Notes under the pieces: generated by a model
The model's database searches: none
What the model saw: the letters and a program-made list of their open reading frames with translations, nothing else
Told to the model about the DNA's origin: nothing
Program-made: the position numbers and the translations under genes
Origin: Diphasiastrum complanatum
Taxonomy: Eukaryota > Streptophyta > Lycopodiopsida > Lycopodiales > Lycopodiaceae
NCBI GenBank assembly: GCA_029204225.1
Contig: MU832108.1
Coordinates: 22,852 to 86,851, forward strand
Length of the DNA: 64,000 nt
Direction: 5' to 3'
Shown: in pieces, positions 30,464 to 43,379 of the stretch
How the letters are laid out: each line of letters starts with the position of its first letter
How positions within the stretch are numbered: position 1 is the stretch's first letter

Positions 30464-33433
30464 CCTATACACCTTACAGTACCCAAAAATATGTCCACCT
30501 TGGTGACAATAGCACACAGGCTATTAAAGGTGAAGGCACTATAAGATTAAACTTTGCTAATGGTCAGTCTAAGCTGCTCTGTAAAGTCCTTTATGTACCA
30601 AATTCATATATGAATCTGCTCTTTGTAAGCAGAATCCAGAGTAGAATTTGAATGTGATCAGTGTAAAGTAGTTGATAGGACAAGCAAGATCCTAGCACTC
30701 GGAAAGAAGCATGGATACTTGTACAGATTAAGTCATTGCTTTTCTACCTCTAGTCAGGCTCTCAGTACTTCAATTCATTCAAATAAAGGTTTACTTTGGC
30801 ATTATAGACTTGGTCATTTAAATCATGTTGATGTACAATGAATGTCTAGACAATCTATTGTTCTTGATCTCCACTATCCTCGCGAAAGAGTCGAGTTACC
30901 TATCTGTCAAGACTGTCTAGTTGGTAAACAGACTAGGAAACCTTTTAAATCAAGCCATCAGCACATTGCTAGAGGATTTCTAGATGTTGTACATTCAGAT
31001 ATTTGTGGCCTGATGAAAAATCCTTCGCTAAAGGATGCCAAGTATTTTATAATCTTTATTGATGAATTTTCCAAAACGACCATGGTGTATTTTATAAAGA
31101 AGAAATCAGATGCCTTCAACTGCTTCAGAATCTTCAAGGAGCGTGTAGAGAAGGAGACTAGAAGGATGATTAAGGCCCTCAGGTCAGACAACGGTGGAGA
31201 ATATATCTCTATCGAGTTTAAGGAGTACTGCCAAAGCCAAGGCATTGAGCAACAATTCATCACTCCTTACAGTCCTCAGTCTAATGGTTTAGCCGAGAGA
31301 AAGAACTGTACTCTGATTGAATCTGCCAAATGTATGCTATCGCAGTCATCGTTGCCTAAGAGATTCTGGGCTGAAGCTGTCTCCACTACAACTTACGTCC
31401 AGAACAGATGTTCGACCAAGGCCCTCTCAGACAAGACACCCCACGAGGTGTGGACAGGCTCTAAGACTTCTTTGAAGAACCTAAGAGTCTTTGGGTGCAT
31501 TGCCTACACGTAGATCTCAAAAGACACGAGGAAGAAATTGGACTTCCAAGGTCTCAAGACCATCCTGATCGGATATACTTCATTTGATAATATTTATAAG
31601 TTGTATGATCATGATACCCAGCAAATCTTGTATAACCGAGATACAGTCTTCATCGAGGATCAGTTCGTCGACCTCAAAGGCAAGGATGTTGCTCAAGAAG
31701 AACCCTCGTCACCTGCCATTGACATAAAAGTCCGAGCTTCTAGCTCGAGCGTGTCTATTGTCGATCCACTTCGAGACAACAAATCAGACAAAGATGTTGC
31801 TGCTACCCAGCAACAAATCCCAGGAGCGGTTCTTTAGTTGAATCCTCCCAGAAGATCAAGCCGAGTGCGCACACAGCCCACAAGGTATACTCCTGAGTCT
31901 TCCTGTATCTTGATACAGGAACTAACGACAGTCGAAGAGGCACTCAGCCAACCAGACTTTGAGCTCTGGAGAGAAGCTATGGATGAGAGTATTCCTCTCT
32001 GATCAAAAACCAGACATGGTCATTGGTCGAAGCTCCTATTGGCTGCAATATCATTGATTGCAAATGGATCTTTAAGATGAAATACAATGCCAACAGAGCA
32101 ATTGACCGAAGGAAGGCAAGACTGGTAGCACGAGGATTCACCCAGATCTTGAATGTCAACTACAATGAGACTTTTAGTCCAGTCATCAAACATTTGTCGA
32201 TCCGAATGCTCCTTTCTTATGTTGCAATTACTGACCTTCGAGTGCATCAACTCGATGTACAAACAGCCTATCTGAATGGAGTGATACAAGACGATATTTA
32301 CATGATCCAGCCCGAAGGATACGTTCTGGAAGGTATTAAAAATCATGTTTGTAAACTCCACAAAGCACTGTACGGTTGAAACAGTCTGCCAGAGCTTGGT
32401 TTCAGAGGATCAACACATTCCTCATTGAACAAGGATTCAAACCAAGAACTGATGTGGATGATACGTTGCTCTTCAGCAATGATACCAATATGGTCAAGGA
32501 TTTGAAGCAGATGTTGTTTTCAGAGTTGATCTGGGCGAAGCTCACTTTTGTCTGGGAATTCAAATCCATAGAGACAGAGCAAATCGACTGATTTACATCA
32601 CTCAACAAAGGTATCATCACAATGTTCTTAACAGATATAATGATGAATTGTAAATTAGCTCACTCACCAATGGATTCAGGCCTGCATCTGTCAAAGGACC
32701 AATGTCCCCAGACCAAGTAGGAAGTGGAGCAAATGAGAGAATACCCTTATCGATCGATACTAGGATCTCTCATGTACGCAATGGTCTGTACAAGACTTGA
32801 TATCTCTTTTGCTATAAGCAATACATGGCTAATCCAGACATTACCCATTGGAAGACTCTCATACGAGTCATGAGATATATTTGAGCTACCATGGACCAAT
32901 GCATCTACTATGGAGATGTCAGCAACGACAATCTCCATCAGCTCAGTGGTTATTCTGATGCAAGTTGGAGAGGAGATGTAGACAATCGTAAATCCACATC
33001 TGGATTTACATTCTTCTTCAATGGTGGTCATATCTCATGGAACAGTCGTAAGCAAACTTCTGTCTGTCGCACTTTCTTCTACAGAAGCAGAATACATTGC
33101 TGCTTCTCATTCTATCAAAGAAGCGTTTTGGTTGAGAAATTTACTGTCAGATGTTAATCTGAATCAATATAGCCCTACAATTTTATATTGTGATAATCAG
33201 AGTGCTATTGCCTTATCAGCCAACCCTAGATTTCATTCTAGGAGTAAGCACATTGAAATCAGATATCACTACATCAGAGGCAAGGTTCTCAACAAGGAAG
33301 TAAGCTTAACGTACTGAAGAACGCATGGTTGCAGACATATTCACAAAAGCACTCAGTGTTAATACACACAACAAATTTTGTGCATTGCTTAGTCTGAAGA
33401 TCAAGGCATTCACGGAGCCAGATTAAGAGGGGG
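30464..33433 (+). pseudogene. Ty1/copia pol with deletions
   Basis: Entry is in the middle of the protease (TPYSTQKYVHLGDNSTQAIK); the DSG active site, gag and primer site are gone. GAG-pre-integrase (WHYRLGHLNH, CQDCLVGKQTRKPFKSSHQH) and an integrase with VHSDICG, RSDNGGEY and NGLAERKNCTLIESAK follow, stopped by TAG at about 31513. RT pieces are DCKWIFKMKYNANRAIDRRK, QLDVQTAYLNG and CKLHKALYG. There is then a jump from FKPRT to DVDDTLLFSND, so the segment just before the catalytic box is deleted. RNase H pieces include SDASWRGDVDNRKSTSG, SSTEAEYIAASH and CDNQSAIALSANP. It ends at a purine tract (AAGAGGGGG) before the LTR. Inactive. Confidence 0.9.
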
Positions 33434-34429
33434 TGTTGGATTTATTTCCTCTAGTCACCTAAATCCCATTTTGATATGCCTCCATTCATGCTGCATATTT
33501 ACTCGCATTGTCGCGCAGTTTGCATATTCACATGCAAATTCTCATAGGCGATGTGAAGACGAAAAGCAAAGATTGATGTCACAACCTCTTCACGCTTATG
33601 CAGTTGTGCTAACAGACTGGATGATCTCCTACAGACAGCACATCCACCCTGTACTCTCTTCATTTGCACACCTGTAACATTATGTATATATTGAATACCA
33701 TTTGCATATTCATCAATAAGTTAGTAAGTGAGAGAGAACAAAGAAGAGAAGCTTATTAAAGATAGACAAAAGTAGATGCTTTGTGCATTGATTCTTTAAT
33801 TTGTCAGCAATAAGGTTTCATTCCTTTACAGTTTGAATAAGCTTCGTAGGGCATGCGGTTTCGTCCGCTACTGTCTTGTGCTCTACCGCATTATTGACAT
33901 GTATACTTGATATACTTAATCTAATATAGTTCTTTGTTCTGCATTCATATTTGTGTTAATATTGCTATGCTTATTATTCATTCTGTTTGATCTTTCTAGT
34001 TGCTCTTTCTGGTAATAAACGACTAACATTTAGTCTTGTCTTTCACGAATGTTTCGCGACTATTTATTTGTCGAGCACTGTCTAGCTCTTCGCGAATCAT
34101 TCGCGACACATAATTTGTCTAGCTATTTGGGAAAAATTATTCTTCTGGTGCTTCCTTTATTAATGTTTGGCTACGTAATCAAGAACGACCGTGATTTCCA
34201 TTACTAATGTTCTGTTCGTTCTGATAGGCGTAGTCATGCTTTTGGAGAGAGTCGCATAGCTCATTCCGCTGCACACGAACAATTTTGTTTGAGTTCGTTT
34301 CTTTTTCAAGTTCGTTTCTCGTTCGTGTTTCGTTTCTCGTTCGTGTTCGTCTTACCCCTTTGAGCTAAATTTTTTGCTTCTAACATACGACACCTTTTTC
34401 AACTCTTGCTACTCTCCCTCTCTCCAGCA
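33434..34429 (+). repeat. Complete LTR shared by two head-to-tail copia copies
   Basis: 996 bp, TGTTGGATTT to TCTCTCCAGCA. It is the 3' LTR for the pol on its left and is also followed by a primer site and gag on its right, so it is the 5' LTR of a second internal region. Confidence 0.88.
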
Positions 34430-34441
34430 TGGTATCAGAGC
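34430..34441 (+). other. Primer binding site, plus-strand copia
   Basis: TGGTATCAGAGC follows the LTR end directly. Confidence 0.92.
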
Positions 34442-34584
34442 TATTTTTATAGCTTGATAAGCTTCCACAATACAAGACTCTACTAGCTGATAGAGTAATT
34501 GTTTTCTTGTTGTGTATTTCAGCATCAGATTTTCACACTTAAGTCATCGATAGTTTCTCCTATCACTTAGACTAATTCCTCCAC

Positions 34585-34875
34585 ATGGATTCCCAAGGGA
34601 AAGCCAGTCTTATCATGGACAAGCTTGATGGAGCCAATTACCATCTATGGAAATTTAAGATGAAAACTGTACTAATGGCTAAAGAATTGTATGATGTTGT
34701 TACAGGTGCAAAAGGGAAACCCAAAGAGGTGAAAATGACAAAAACTGCGAATAACGAGTGTCGGATGGTAAGAATTGTAATTAAGAGCGCAGATCTGTGT
34801 TCAGAATGTGCAGATGATAGCTTGTATGAAATTTGGTCACAAACAGCAAACTTGGAAATCTCAGTGAAAATTTGA
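34585..34875 (+). pseudogene. Copia gag N-terminus, truncated
   Basis: The first ~52 codons are a normal copia gag start (MDSQGKASLIMDKLDGANYH, LWKFKMKTVLMAKELYDVV). After KEVKMTK at about 34740 the sequence is unrelated, so the element is cut there. The gag start at 51518 on the minus strand is of the same family. Confidence 0.82.
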
Positions 34876-35770
34876 GCAGAGCTTCACCAGCAAAGGTGAC
34901 AAATGACTCGAATTCAGCCCTTATATAGCGGAATTTAGAGTGCGTATTAGGTGGAATCCACTTTCCCTTGTTTAGTTCTACCCAAATTTTGGCAGGGACC
35001 TTCTTCACAAAATTCTAAGATCTCAAAGAAGTCTGCAAGAGTTCAGAAGGTGATTTGACTGCCCTGCGAAGGTTTTGCGAGGGTTCAGACTGTCTGCGAG
35101 GGTTCAACTCTCGTAGGAGGTGATCTCTTGCACAACATGTTCTTGTGGTTGGATTTTCAAGATCAAACCATGTAGGCAAGCTAATTTCACTGTTCTGATT
35201 CCATTTATGTACCTTGCAAAGGTTGGTAGGATGATCTTGATGCTCTGTGAAGGTTCTGAAGATTCAGCCTCTGGGAACCCTCTCATACACTAAAAAATGA
35301 TGATTTCTCCATCAAGAACTCTCGCAGAGATTTTCATGGATGCATCTAGATCAGATCTAGTGACTGTCCAAGTTTCAAGAGCTATCTCCTAGGGGATCTC
35401 CAAAATTCATGAAAAGAGTGCTCTTTTAGAGTGTTTTTTTATGAGATCTTGAGATTCTTTGATTTTTAACTTTTGCAAACTGGAAATCTGCTTCTCCATT
35501 TTAGATCTGATTGTTGGTAGTTCTATAAAAGTTTTGATGGATATTTGGTAGCAGATCCATCAATTAATCTGATGATCTGCTTCCTTCTTGATCCCATCTG
35601 GATCTGGATCTGGATCCCTCTTGGATCCTGATGGATTTCCCCGATCTTGCCAGATCTGGCTGAATCTTGATGGATCTAGCTTGATTTGGCTCGATCTTCT
35701 TAGATATAGTTGTGATGGCCTAGCAGAATAACTTTTCATAACATGCCACCACCAACCTGGATCTAATTCA
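34876..35770. other. Spacer with short GATCT- and GCGAGGGTT-type repeats
   Basis: No gene recognised. GCGAGGGTTCA is repeated at about 35070-35105, and GGATCT/GATCTGG units recur between 35590 and 35700. Part may be the 3' end of the gypsy element to the right. Confidence 0.4.
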
Positions 35771-38700
35771 CTACAGTGGCCAGTTATTGTGCAACCGGCT
35801 ACTGTTGATGGGTGTGTCAAATGGTGTCCCATCTAGCTTCTCCAGATTCACGGCTCCATGATTAAGAATTTTCTTGATCCGATAAGGACCTTCACCTGTG
35901 AGTTTTAATTTTTCCTTGATCGCCTTGGTTTTATACACTAGGACCAGATCTCCGAAATGAAGATCCTTCTTTTGTAACCTACAATCGTGCCATGCTTTAC
36001 ATCTTTCTTGTTCAGCTCCAGTGCATGCACAGCTAGTAAGCATGTTTCACAGAGTTTATGCAGAGCTTCGTGGCATAGTTTTAGAGATTTAGGTTCATTA
36101 AGGCATTGCGTTGTGGCGGCAATCCTTAATGAAGGGACTAAAAACTCTACCGAAATTTCAGCATCCTGACCATACACCAATTGGAAAGGTGTTTGATAAG
36201 TGCTTCCCTTATATGTTGTCCTAAATGCCCACAGAGCAGCATGCAACTTGTGTTCCCAATCTGATCTGCTAGCTTCAACTATTTTCGTGAGCACGCTACA
36301 CAGGATCTTATTGGATGATTTTGCTTGCCCATTATCGTGAGGATAATAAGGCATACTGGTTCTATGGATTATGGAGAATTCCTCCAATAGGACCTTGATG
36401 GTCTCACTGATGAAATGACTCCCGTGATCGTTGACTATCTCCACCGGGCATCCAAAGCACACAATGATATTTTCATAAAGGAACTTGGTAGTGGTCCTAG
36501 CATCAGGTACTCTTACTGCCTTGTCTTCGACCCACTTGAGTGGCTACGATTATGTATCGAGCCTGGGTACTTCTTGCTACAGGGTGGATTGGACCGATGT
36601 AACCAATCCCCACTTTTCGAATGGTACTTGGGCTAAGACCAGGTGTAGTAGGTCATAATGCACTCTCGTTGGTCTCCTTGACCTTTGGCACACATCGCAC
36701 TTCCTCAGGTATTCCTCCATATCCTTATGAATCGTTGGCCACCAACATCCTGATTGCATAATCTTGCAAACTGTAATGTCGGATGCAAAATGGCCTCCAC
36801 CCATGCCTTCATGTGAAAGCGAAATGATTCGGGCAGCCTCATGAGGAAGAATACACCGTCGAAGGATCCCATTTGGTCCTCTTTGATACAATTGACCGGC
36901 AATCAGCTGATAAGGTCTAGCTTTCAAGATCATTTTTTGCTGATCCGCCTTTGGTAGTGATTGTCTGGTTGGCCCCGCATTAGATATTCAACAATGTTGG
37001 CAATCCATTCTGGTATTTGTCCATGTAAAACAAGGCAGCATCGGCCAGCTCATCATCGGGTTGAGTTGCAACCCTCTTTTCCTTGATTCGTGACACATGA
37101 TCTGCCATGTAGTGTTGTTTTCCCTTGTGAACTACTATCTGGAAATCAAACTCCAACAACAGAAGTAGCCATCTGGTGATTCTCCCTATATTGCAAGTTT
37201 TGTTAACGAGATAGAGCAAGGGTTGATGGTCCGTATAAAAAGCAAAATTTGTGGCCATCAGGTAGTGCCGAATTTCTTAACCGCATAGATCATCTCCAGT
37301 GCTTCCCGCTCTGTGGTTGAATAATTCATTTCTGTATCACTGAGCTGTCAGCTTGTAAATCAGATTGGATAATCCTTTTTGTTTCTCCTATCTGGGTTAA
37401 GACTGCTCCAACTGCATACTTCGATGAGTCCGTATGCACATGAAACTCAATGGACCAATTGGGTGGACATAAAATTGGTGCTGAAACCAATGCATCTTTA
37501 AGCTTTTGGAAAGCCTTTAGGGCTTCCTCGTTCCAATGTGGATCCATTGTGAGTTTGTAAATTGGTCGGGCTAGCTCCGCAAAATCCAGAATGAAAATCC
37601 TATAATAGTTAGCATGACCCATGAAGATGTAGACTTCGCGGATCATCCCCGGTGGTGGTAGATCAACAATGATCCTGATCTTTGATAGGTCTGTGGTGAT
37701 CCCGTGTCTAGATACTATATGGCCGAGAATCAAGCCATGTGTAACCCAAAATTGACATTTTTCTAGACTCAAGGAGATCTAAAAGTTGCAGCATTTTAGT
37801 AACACCTTCTCCAAATTGGATAAGTGTTCTGAGTCTGGTCCATGCACGCACAGATCGTCCAAGAAAATTTCCAGATTTTTTTGCAAATTCTCTTTGAATG
37901 TCACCTGCATGATACATTGGAAAGTGCTTGGGGCATTGCAAAGTCTGAATGGCATTACCTTATAAGCATAGATTCCCCATTCCATGGCGACTGTTGTCTT
38001 ATGCTGGTCTTGGGGTGCTATCTTCACCTAGTTGTAACCGCTGAAGCCGTCTAAAAATTGTAGGCTTCGGCGCCAGCTACTCTGTCGAGGACACTTTCCG
38101 TAAATGGTAAAGAAAATGGTCCTTTTTTATGACTGCTTTTAGTGCCTTCAGATTCACACAGATTCGTATTTTGTCGTTCTTCTTGGGTACTATAACTATC
38201 GACGATACCCATTCCGTGTGTTCGATTTCATAAATGAAATCTGCATCTAACAGCTTCTGCAACTCCTGTTTGATCAGTTCCGTATAGTTTGGGTTGCAGC
38301 GGTAGTAACGACTCACTTTGGGAACTGCTTTATCCACCAAGAGTATGGTGTGTTGGATTATTGTTGGTGGAATGCCCTTCAGATCACTGTAACTCCAAGC
38401 AAAACAGTCTTTATACTCCACCAATAGTGATCATAGTCTCTTGTATTGTGTGGACATTAACTGTTCTCCCACATGCACTATCTGTTCTTCTTCACCTGGC
38501 TCGTTCATTGGTTGTGTTCGTGCAGGTCCCTCGAAGACTTGTTCCACTAGTGCTTGATTTTGATTAGGTTCTCGTTGGGCTTGCGGCATCATAATTATCA
38601 CATCGTCCAAGGTATAATTCTTGAAGGTTTCAGGCATCTCATGAACTGGTGCTCATCAAGCTTCCTCCTTCAGCATATTGATCTTGGCCCAACTGGTCAT

Positions 38701-39600
38701 CTTTTGGTTCTCTGTCATCTGAGTAGAGGATGACGATGTATCCGAGTCCATCTTGATTGACTTTAAGAAATCCAACACCTTCTTTTTGCTCTTTTTTGTC
38801 ATATTGGTGGATTCTATTGCGCAGTCCTCAACCATGGTCTTCCTAGTAAAACACGATATGCAGTTGGAGATTCAGGTATATCCATGACTACAAAAGTAAT
38901 CACAAACTGCATGCCTACTATTTTTACAAGGATATCGGCAACCACATTCTTTGGTTTTACACAGGATTGATGCGCTAGCTTGATGGTGAATCGTGCTGGA
39001 TTCAACCCTTGTAGACTCCACTTTTCATACAAAGTAGTGGAGATCAAATTGACTCCTGATCTTCCATCTACTACTGCTACCTCGTCCTTGTATCTCTTGT
39101 CTTTGATTGGCAGGGTGATGTTGTGTTCCTCACTTTCCCACATTGCCCCGATGTGGAGGATGTTACTTGTTTCTTTATAGCTCGTACAATATATGGACTC
39201 AAGCGCTATTGGCTCTTCGTCCATTTTGGCTCATTCAGCCAAAAGGCTTTTAGCTTGTGGCACAATCCACAGTAATTCCCCGAAAGGTAAACTAACACGG
39301 CTTGCCAATAAGATTGTGAGCCTTTCAATGTGCGTTTCCTCGGGCTCCACCATGTGAAAAGGTGGTTCATGATGATGCAACTGATCATTCTGATCAGTGC
39401 GCAATGGTGAGCCCGTTTGCGGTTCTTGTTCACCGTCGACTGGAGGTTCCATAGGATTGTCCCTTTCTTGCTCTTTTTCCTCCGCTTATGCTCTCTGTAC
39501 CCAGTGTCATATTTTCTGGAACTGTCTTCTTTCTTCCCTGACATTTGGCATTGAAGTTGAGGGTTGGTCATCAATGACCGATGGTCCTGGTAAGGGAGCC
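35771..39600 (-). pseudogene. Ty3/gypsy pol, minus strand
   Basis: In order on the minus strand: a pre-protease segment with LPFGELLWIVPQAKSLLAEP; protease with VVDGRSGVNLIS (in place of the usual D-S/T-G) and YRVLLGRPWL; and an RT of several frames with YKDCFAWSYSDLKGIPP, SSIVIVPKKNDKIRICVNLK, FRLCNAPSTFQCIMQ and the catalytic FLDDLCVHGP. The RNase H piece (FYTDHQPLLYLV) is followed by the integrase zinc finger (GGGHFASDITVCKI, CWWPTIHKDMEEYLRKCDVC) and integrase core (GSHFISETIKVLLEEF, YYPHDNGQAKSSNKIL). The end domain is GPYRIKKILNHGAVNLEKLD. There is no chromodomain, so it is not a chromovirus. Stops and frameshifts at about 38430, 38050, 37775 and 37300. Gag and LTRs are not identifiable. 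Confidence 0.9.
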
Positions 39601-41001
39601 ACTTCCTGTCGCAGAAGGCCAGAACGTTTTGTGTTTATCTTCTCCTTCTCTTTTCGCAAACAATTTTCTTTTTTTTGAGTTTTCTTTCTTTGGAATTTTC
39701 TTTTCGTGCGGAAGCCCTTATAGGATCCCAGACACTCGACTACGAATCCAGGACATATTTTATTCTAGCAATCAAGACACACATCACAAGACAAAGAGAT
39801 ACACGAAAATAGAGTGACTATATTGTTAGTTTGGTTTTGGAGCGAGCTCGCTCGTTGGTGGATTGACACTCTTCTCTTACGCCGTGTTCTGCTCGTTGAT
39901 AGACTTTCATTCACAGCTATGGTGTCTTTACTTTTTTTCTGTCTCTTACGGATCTTTGTATTCACATATCTATTGTTATGATCCAAAGAGGATCGTTTAT
40001 ACCTCCACTATGTGGAGTTTACAAGATAGCTAAACGTCGAATCACATGACTAGTTAATGCTAATCAACTAGTTAGTTAGTCTCCATCGTTGCTACTTGTT
40101 TCAGCTGGGCGTGAAGCCCGTTGAGCTGCCAACTGGCAGCGTGAAAGATTTTTTTTCATTTGATTCGTAATCTCCCGTTTGCTTTCGTTCTTTTCGTTTC
40201 TTTTCGTAGTTTACCTTCAAAATGGTTGATGATAGAATTGACATATCATCAAAGTTTTAGTTTGGTATCATTTGCACAAAGGAAAAAGAAAATGATGTGA
40301 TTTTGGCTACAATAGTTGACACAAAAGAAAAAGGTACGGAGATTGCCATGTTTTAGCTTATTGGTTTATTTTCTCCTCAAATGGCCACTAGCTTTGTAAG
40401 TATCAATTAATGTCAAACTTTAAAACAAATTTTTTTTTCTAAGTCATGCTGGGGAGAGCCATATTTTAATGTGAATATGATTTAAAATAGCTTTGATTGG
40501 AATTCTCATATAATTAGTAATAGCACATTTTGTGCACTTCTTTCTTTGCAAGCAAGATCAAGTTCCAATAGCAAATTTGGAATGCAAGGAGTCTATGGTG
40601 GAGAAGGCTTGTTGTGTATTTAAGAAGAACAATCTTGAACAAGGAATTGTTAACGTTACAAGAAGTGGACCATCTATTAGTGGAAAGATGAGAGATGAAC
40701 TCGTAGTTAACAAGTATGGGGGAGAAAGAGTGTCGAAAGCATGAGTGTTGAGCTTACCATTTTTTAATTCAATGGTGGAGGTTGTAAATTTAGATTCTAT
40801 CAATCTTGGTTGAGCAACTTTATGTGCAAAGTCAACTTTTGGTCAAAGTGTGGTCAGAAAAGGCATTGTAGTAGCAACAACATCAAAATAAGTATACTTG
40901 TTTGCAAAGGAAGTCAAGCACACCATTTTTTTATTCTAGTTTAGAAAATTGTTTAGAACACATTACAAAGTTCAAGGAATAATATCTTGAAAAGACTAAT
41001 T
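39601..41001. other. Spacer with weak coding-like segment
   Basis: 39601-40200 holds nothing assignable. At 40532-40744 a plus frame (ECKESMVEKACCVFKKNN, then GPSISGKMRDELVVNKYGG) continues in frame past one TGA, which hints at an old coding exon of unknown identity. Confidence 0.25.
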
Positions 41002-41024
41002 GGGGGGGGGGGGGGGGGGGGGGG
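41002..41024 (+). repeat. Poly-G run of 23
   Basis: An uninterrupted 23-base guanine tract, far outside the local base composition. Confidence 0.9.
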
Positions 41025-41565
41025 CACCTTCTGATCCCTTCCTTCTTACTCCTTATAGGTGGGGATTGGGGAGGTTGTATATAGATGGGAACTCGGGATC
41101 TTGTTGATAACAAAATCTAGCTTCTTTTCTCAGCAAAAAATATCTTAAAGTATTGGAGTTTCGAGAATCCATAGGGATGAGCTAATACAGATATAGTAGG
41201 GGCTTATTGAAATTTGACACACATAATATAATGCTTGATTCATTGAACATATGGGTTAAAGTTAAGATGATAGCATAAGGTAGAATATGAGATGTAATTA
41301 TTGGATTGTCCTTAAGAGGAAAAAGAAATCATTGGGATTTCCGATTAAGCTTTTGAGATAATTAACAAGCACTCCAGATTCCAGAAACTGATTAATCAGA
41401 ACTAGAATAACAAAATTAGAATACATCTTTATATATTATGGTGTGTTGGAACTTGAGATAGCGATGGGCAGTCTTGACTACTGCAGCAGCTCTTACTACG
41501 AGAGCTTCGCGTGCAGCAATCCAGTTGGAATTCCAGATTCGCATCCAAATTTCAGACAATCGGCA

Positions 41566-41799
41566 TGTTACTCTATTAGCTGGTGATTAATTAGGTGAAC
41601 TGTGAATGGGTTCAGCGGCTGATAGATACATATTTCACACATTCCCAAGCAAAATGTCTCCACTCATCACTGTATGTCTCTATGTTAATCCATTAGCTGG
41701 TGATTGAATGGGTGAACTGTGGATGGGTTCAGCGGCTGATAGATACATATGTCACACATTCCAAGCAAAAATGCTTCCGATCATCACTGTATGTCTCTA
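41566..41799 (+). repeat. Tandem duplication, about 117-bp unit, two copies
   Basis: Both copies contain TTAGCTGGTGATT, GGGTTCAGCGGCTGATAGAT and ATCACTGTATGTCTCTA, with scattered substitutions between them. Confidence 0.85.
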
Positions 41800-41808
41800 G
41801 TATTTGCG

Positions 41809-42414
41809 TCAACGGAGCTGCACAAGAGAGAGGGCCCCATCATCCGTCCGTGTGGTTGAATATTTGAGGCTTGAGCTAGGTGGTGTGATATCTGTGAGCG
41901 TGGCCCGTGGGCTCATAGCTGGGTTATGAGTACTGCATACATTCTGCGTGAAGCAGCCGGACAGCAGCATTCTAGACAAGTGCAAATGCTGAACATATGA
42001 CCTCTCTTGGATTATGGCTTGTGGTCTTCCGCCACCAGCTCTGAAGCTTTTATTTTCAGTGGTTGCAGTCCTAGTTGCTAGTGAAAGTAGTATGAGGAGC
42101 ACAGCACCATGTACCAGGCTACCAAACAGAGGTGTAAGAGCTTCTTTGGGACCCAGCTAAAGTTGAAGCTGCAACAGATCAGATAGTAAGGAAAGAATGC
42201 GTTCATGATTATGACTCATGAGTGCGACTACTGCACTGCCATCATGGCCAATGAGAGATATAAAACTGGGCAAAATTTGAGAATAGAATCTGGATCTCTC
42301 CAAAAGTGGGTTTTGTTTAAATTTGAAGGATTCAAACTGTAAGAAATAGAAAAGGAGAATTAAAAGCATACCAAGGATTATGAAAGTGTAGAAAGATCTG
42401 ATATTGATATGCAT
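41809..42414 (-). pseudogene. Possible broken small secreted or membrane protein, unassigned
   Basis: A single minus-strand frame of about 200 codons is interrupted by one TAG at 42157-42159. The first part starts MHINIRSFYTFIILGMLLIL, a hydrophobic N-terminus that could be a signal or membrane segment. A second hydrophobic stretch (GAVLLILLSLATRTATT) lies after the stop. CAG for TAG would open the frame. No family recognised; chance is possible. Confidence 0.22.
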
Positions 42415-42813
42415 GCATCCAAAACTTGCAAAATGGCAGATAGCTGATTATAGATATATGCAATACAAGAAGCACACACAAAGGAGCAAATTGCTATAAT
42501 ATCTAGACAATGACAACATTGAAGAGCCTAGGCTGAGCTGGGTATGAGGCAGGTTCAATCCCACCCCTTGAGGCATTGAGCCATGTGAGCTAGGCTAGGC
42601 CCAATACTTGACGCTGAAGGTACTGCGTTATTTGTGCGCATATAATGCTAGTATATGCAATTCACTAGGTGCTATGAAAAGAACAAATCCAATGACACTA
42701 TTCATGTGCAAATTTCCATGGCACCTCTCACAAAGCAATATGTTTTGATAGGGGGTAGAGGCAAGGTATGATGAATAAGCTTTTTAGTACAAATTTTTTT
42801 GAGAATTTGAACG

Positions 42814-42951
42814 TTCAAAAGCTGTTCACATGAGTACTTTGATTGCATTTATTACTTTGTATACAACATTTAATTACAAGATTCAAAAGCTATGTTCACA
42901 TGAGTACTTTGATTGCATTTATTACTTTGTATACAACATTTAATTACAAGA
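42814..42951 (+). repeat. Tandem duplication, 68/70-bp unit, two copies
   Basis: Copies at 42814-42881 and 42882-42951 are identical by eye except for a 2-bp AT insertion in the second (GCTATGTTCAC against GCTGTTCAC). A very recent direct duplication. Confidence 0.93.
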
Positions 42952-43168
42952 TTCAGGATTTGAAGGATTTTAATTTGCAAGCTAAATCTTAAGTTGTTGG
43001 ATCTTGAAGACATCAAATTTTCTTAGATGACACTTCAAAAAAATGTAGGATGTTGGAGGCACTCAAAAGAAAAAAAAAAGCGATTTGGTATCCTTTATGC
43101 AAAAATAAATTGCAAAAAGCATGGGTAAAAAGTGAAATCAATTCTCTTCCAAATTGTAGTGACGCCAT

Positions 43169-43258
43169 TGTTGGATTTATCTCCTCTACTCTTCTAAATC
43201 CCATGTTAATCTGTTTCCATTCACATTGCTGCATTTTTTTTTTACTCGCACTGCAGAA
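43169..43258 (+). repeat. Copia LTR 5' fragment (family of 33434-34429)
   Basis: TGTTGGATTTATCTCCTC and following bases match the first ~85 bp of the LTR at 33434 with substitutions. After 43258 the sequences differ. Confidence 0.7.
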
Positions 43259-43379
43259 ATACACGGAAAGTCGAGACAGTCTTCCTTCGACTTTCCTGAC
43301 TTTGACTTGCTCGGCGTTTCCTTGCTTTTCCCTTGCCCGAAGTCTTCGACGATCGTCGGTTCAAAATGGAGCTCTTGTA

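Noticed and set aside
42552-42562. GGTTCAATCCC, a match to the pol III B box, hinting at a tRNA gene or SINE
   Set aside because: No cloverleaf, no convincing A box at the right distance, and no 3' tail or target duplication.
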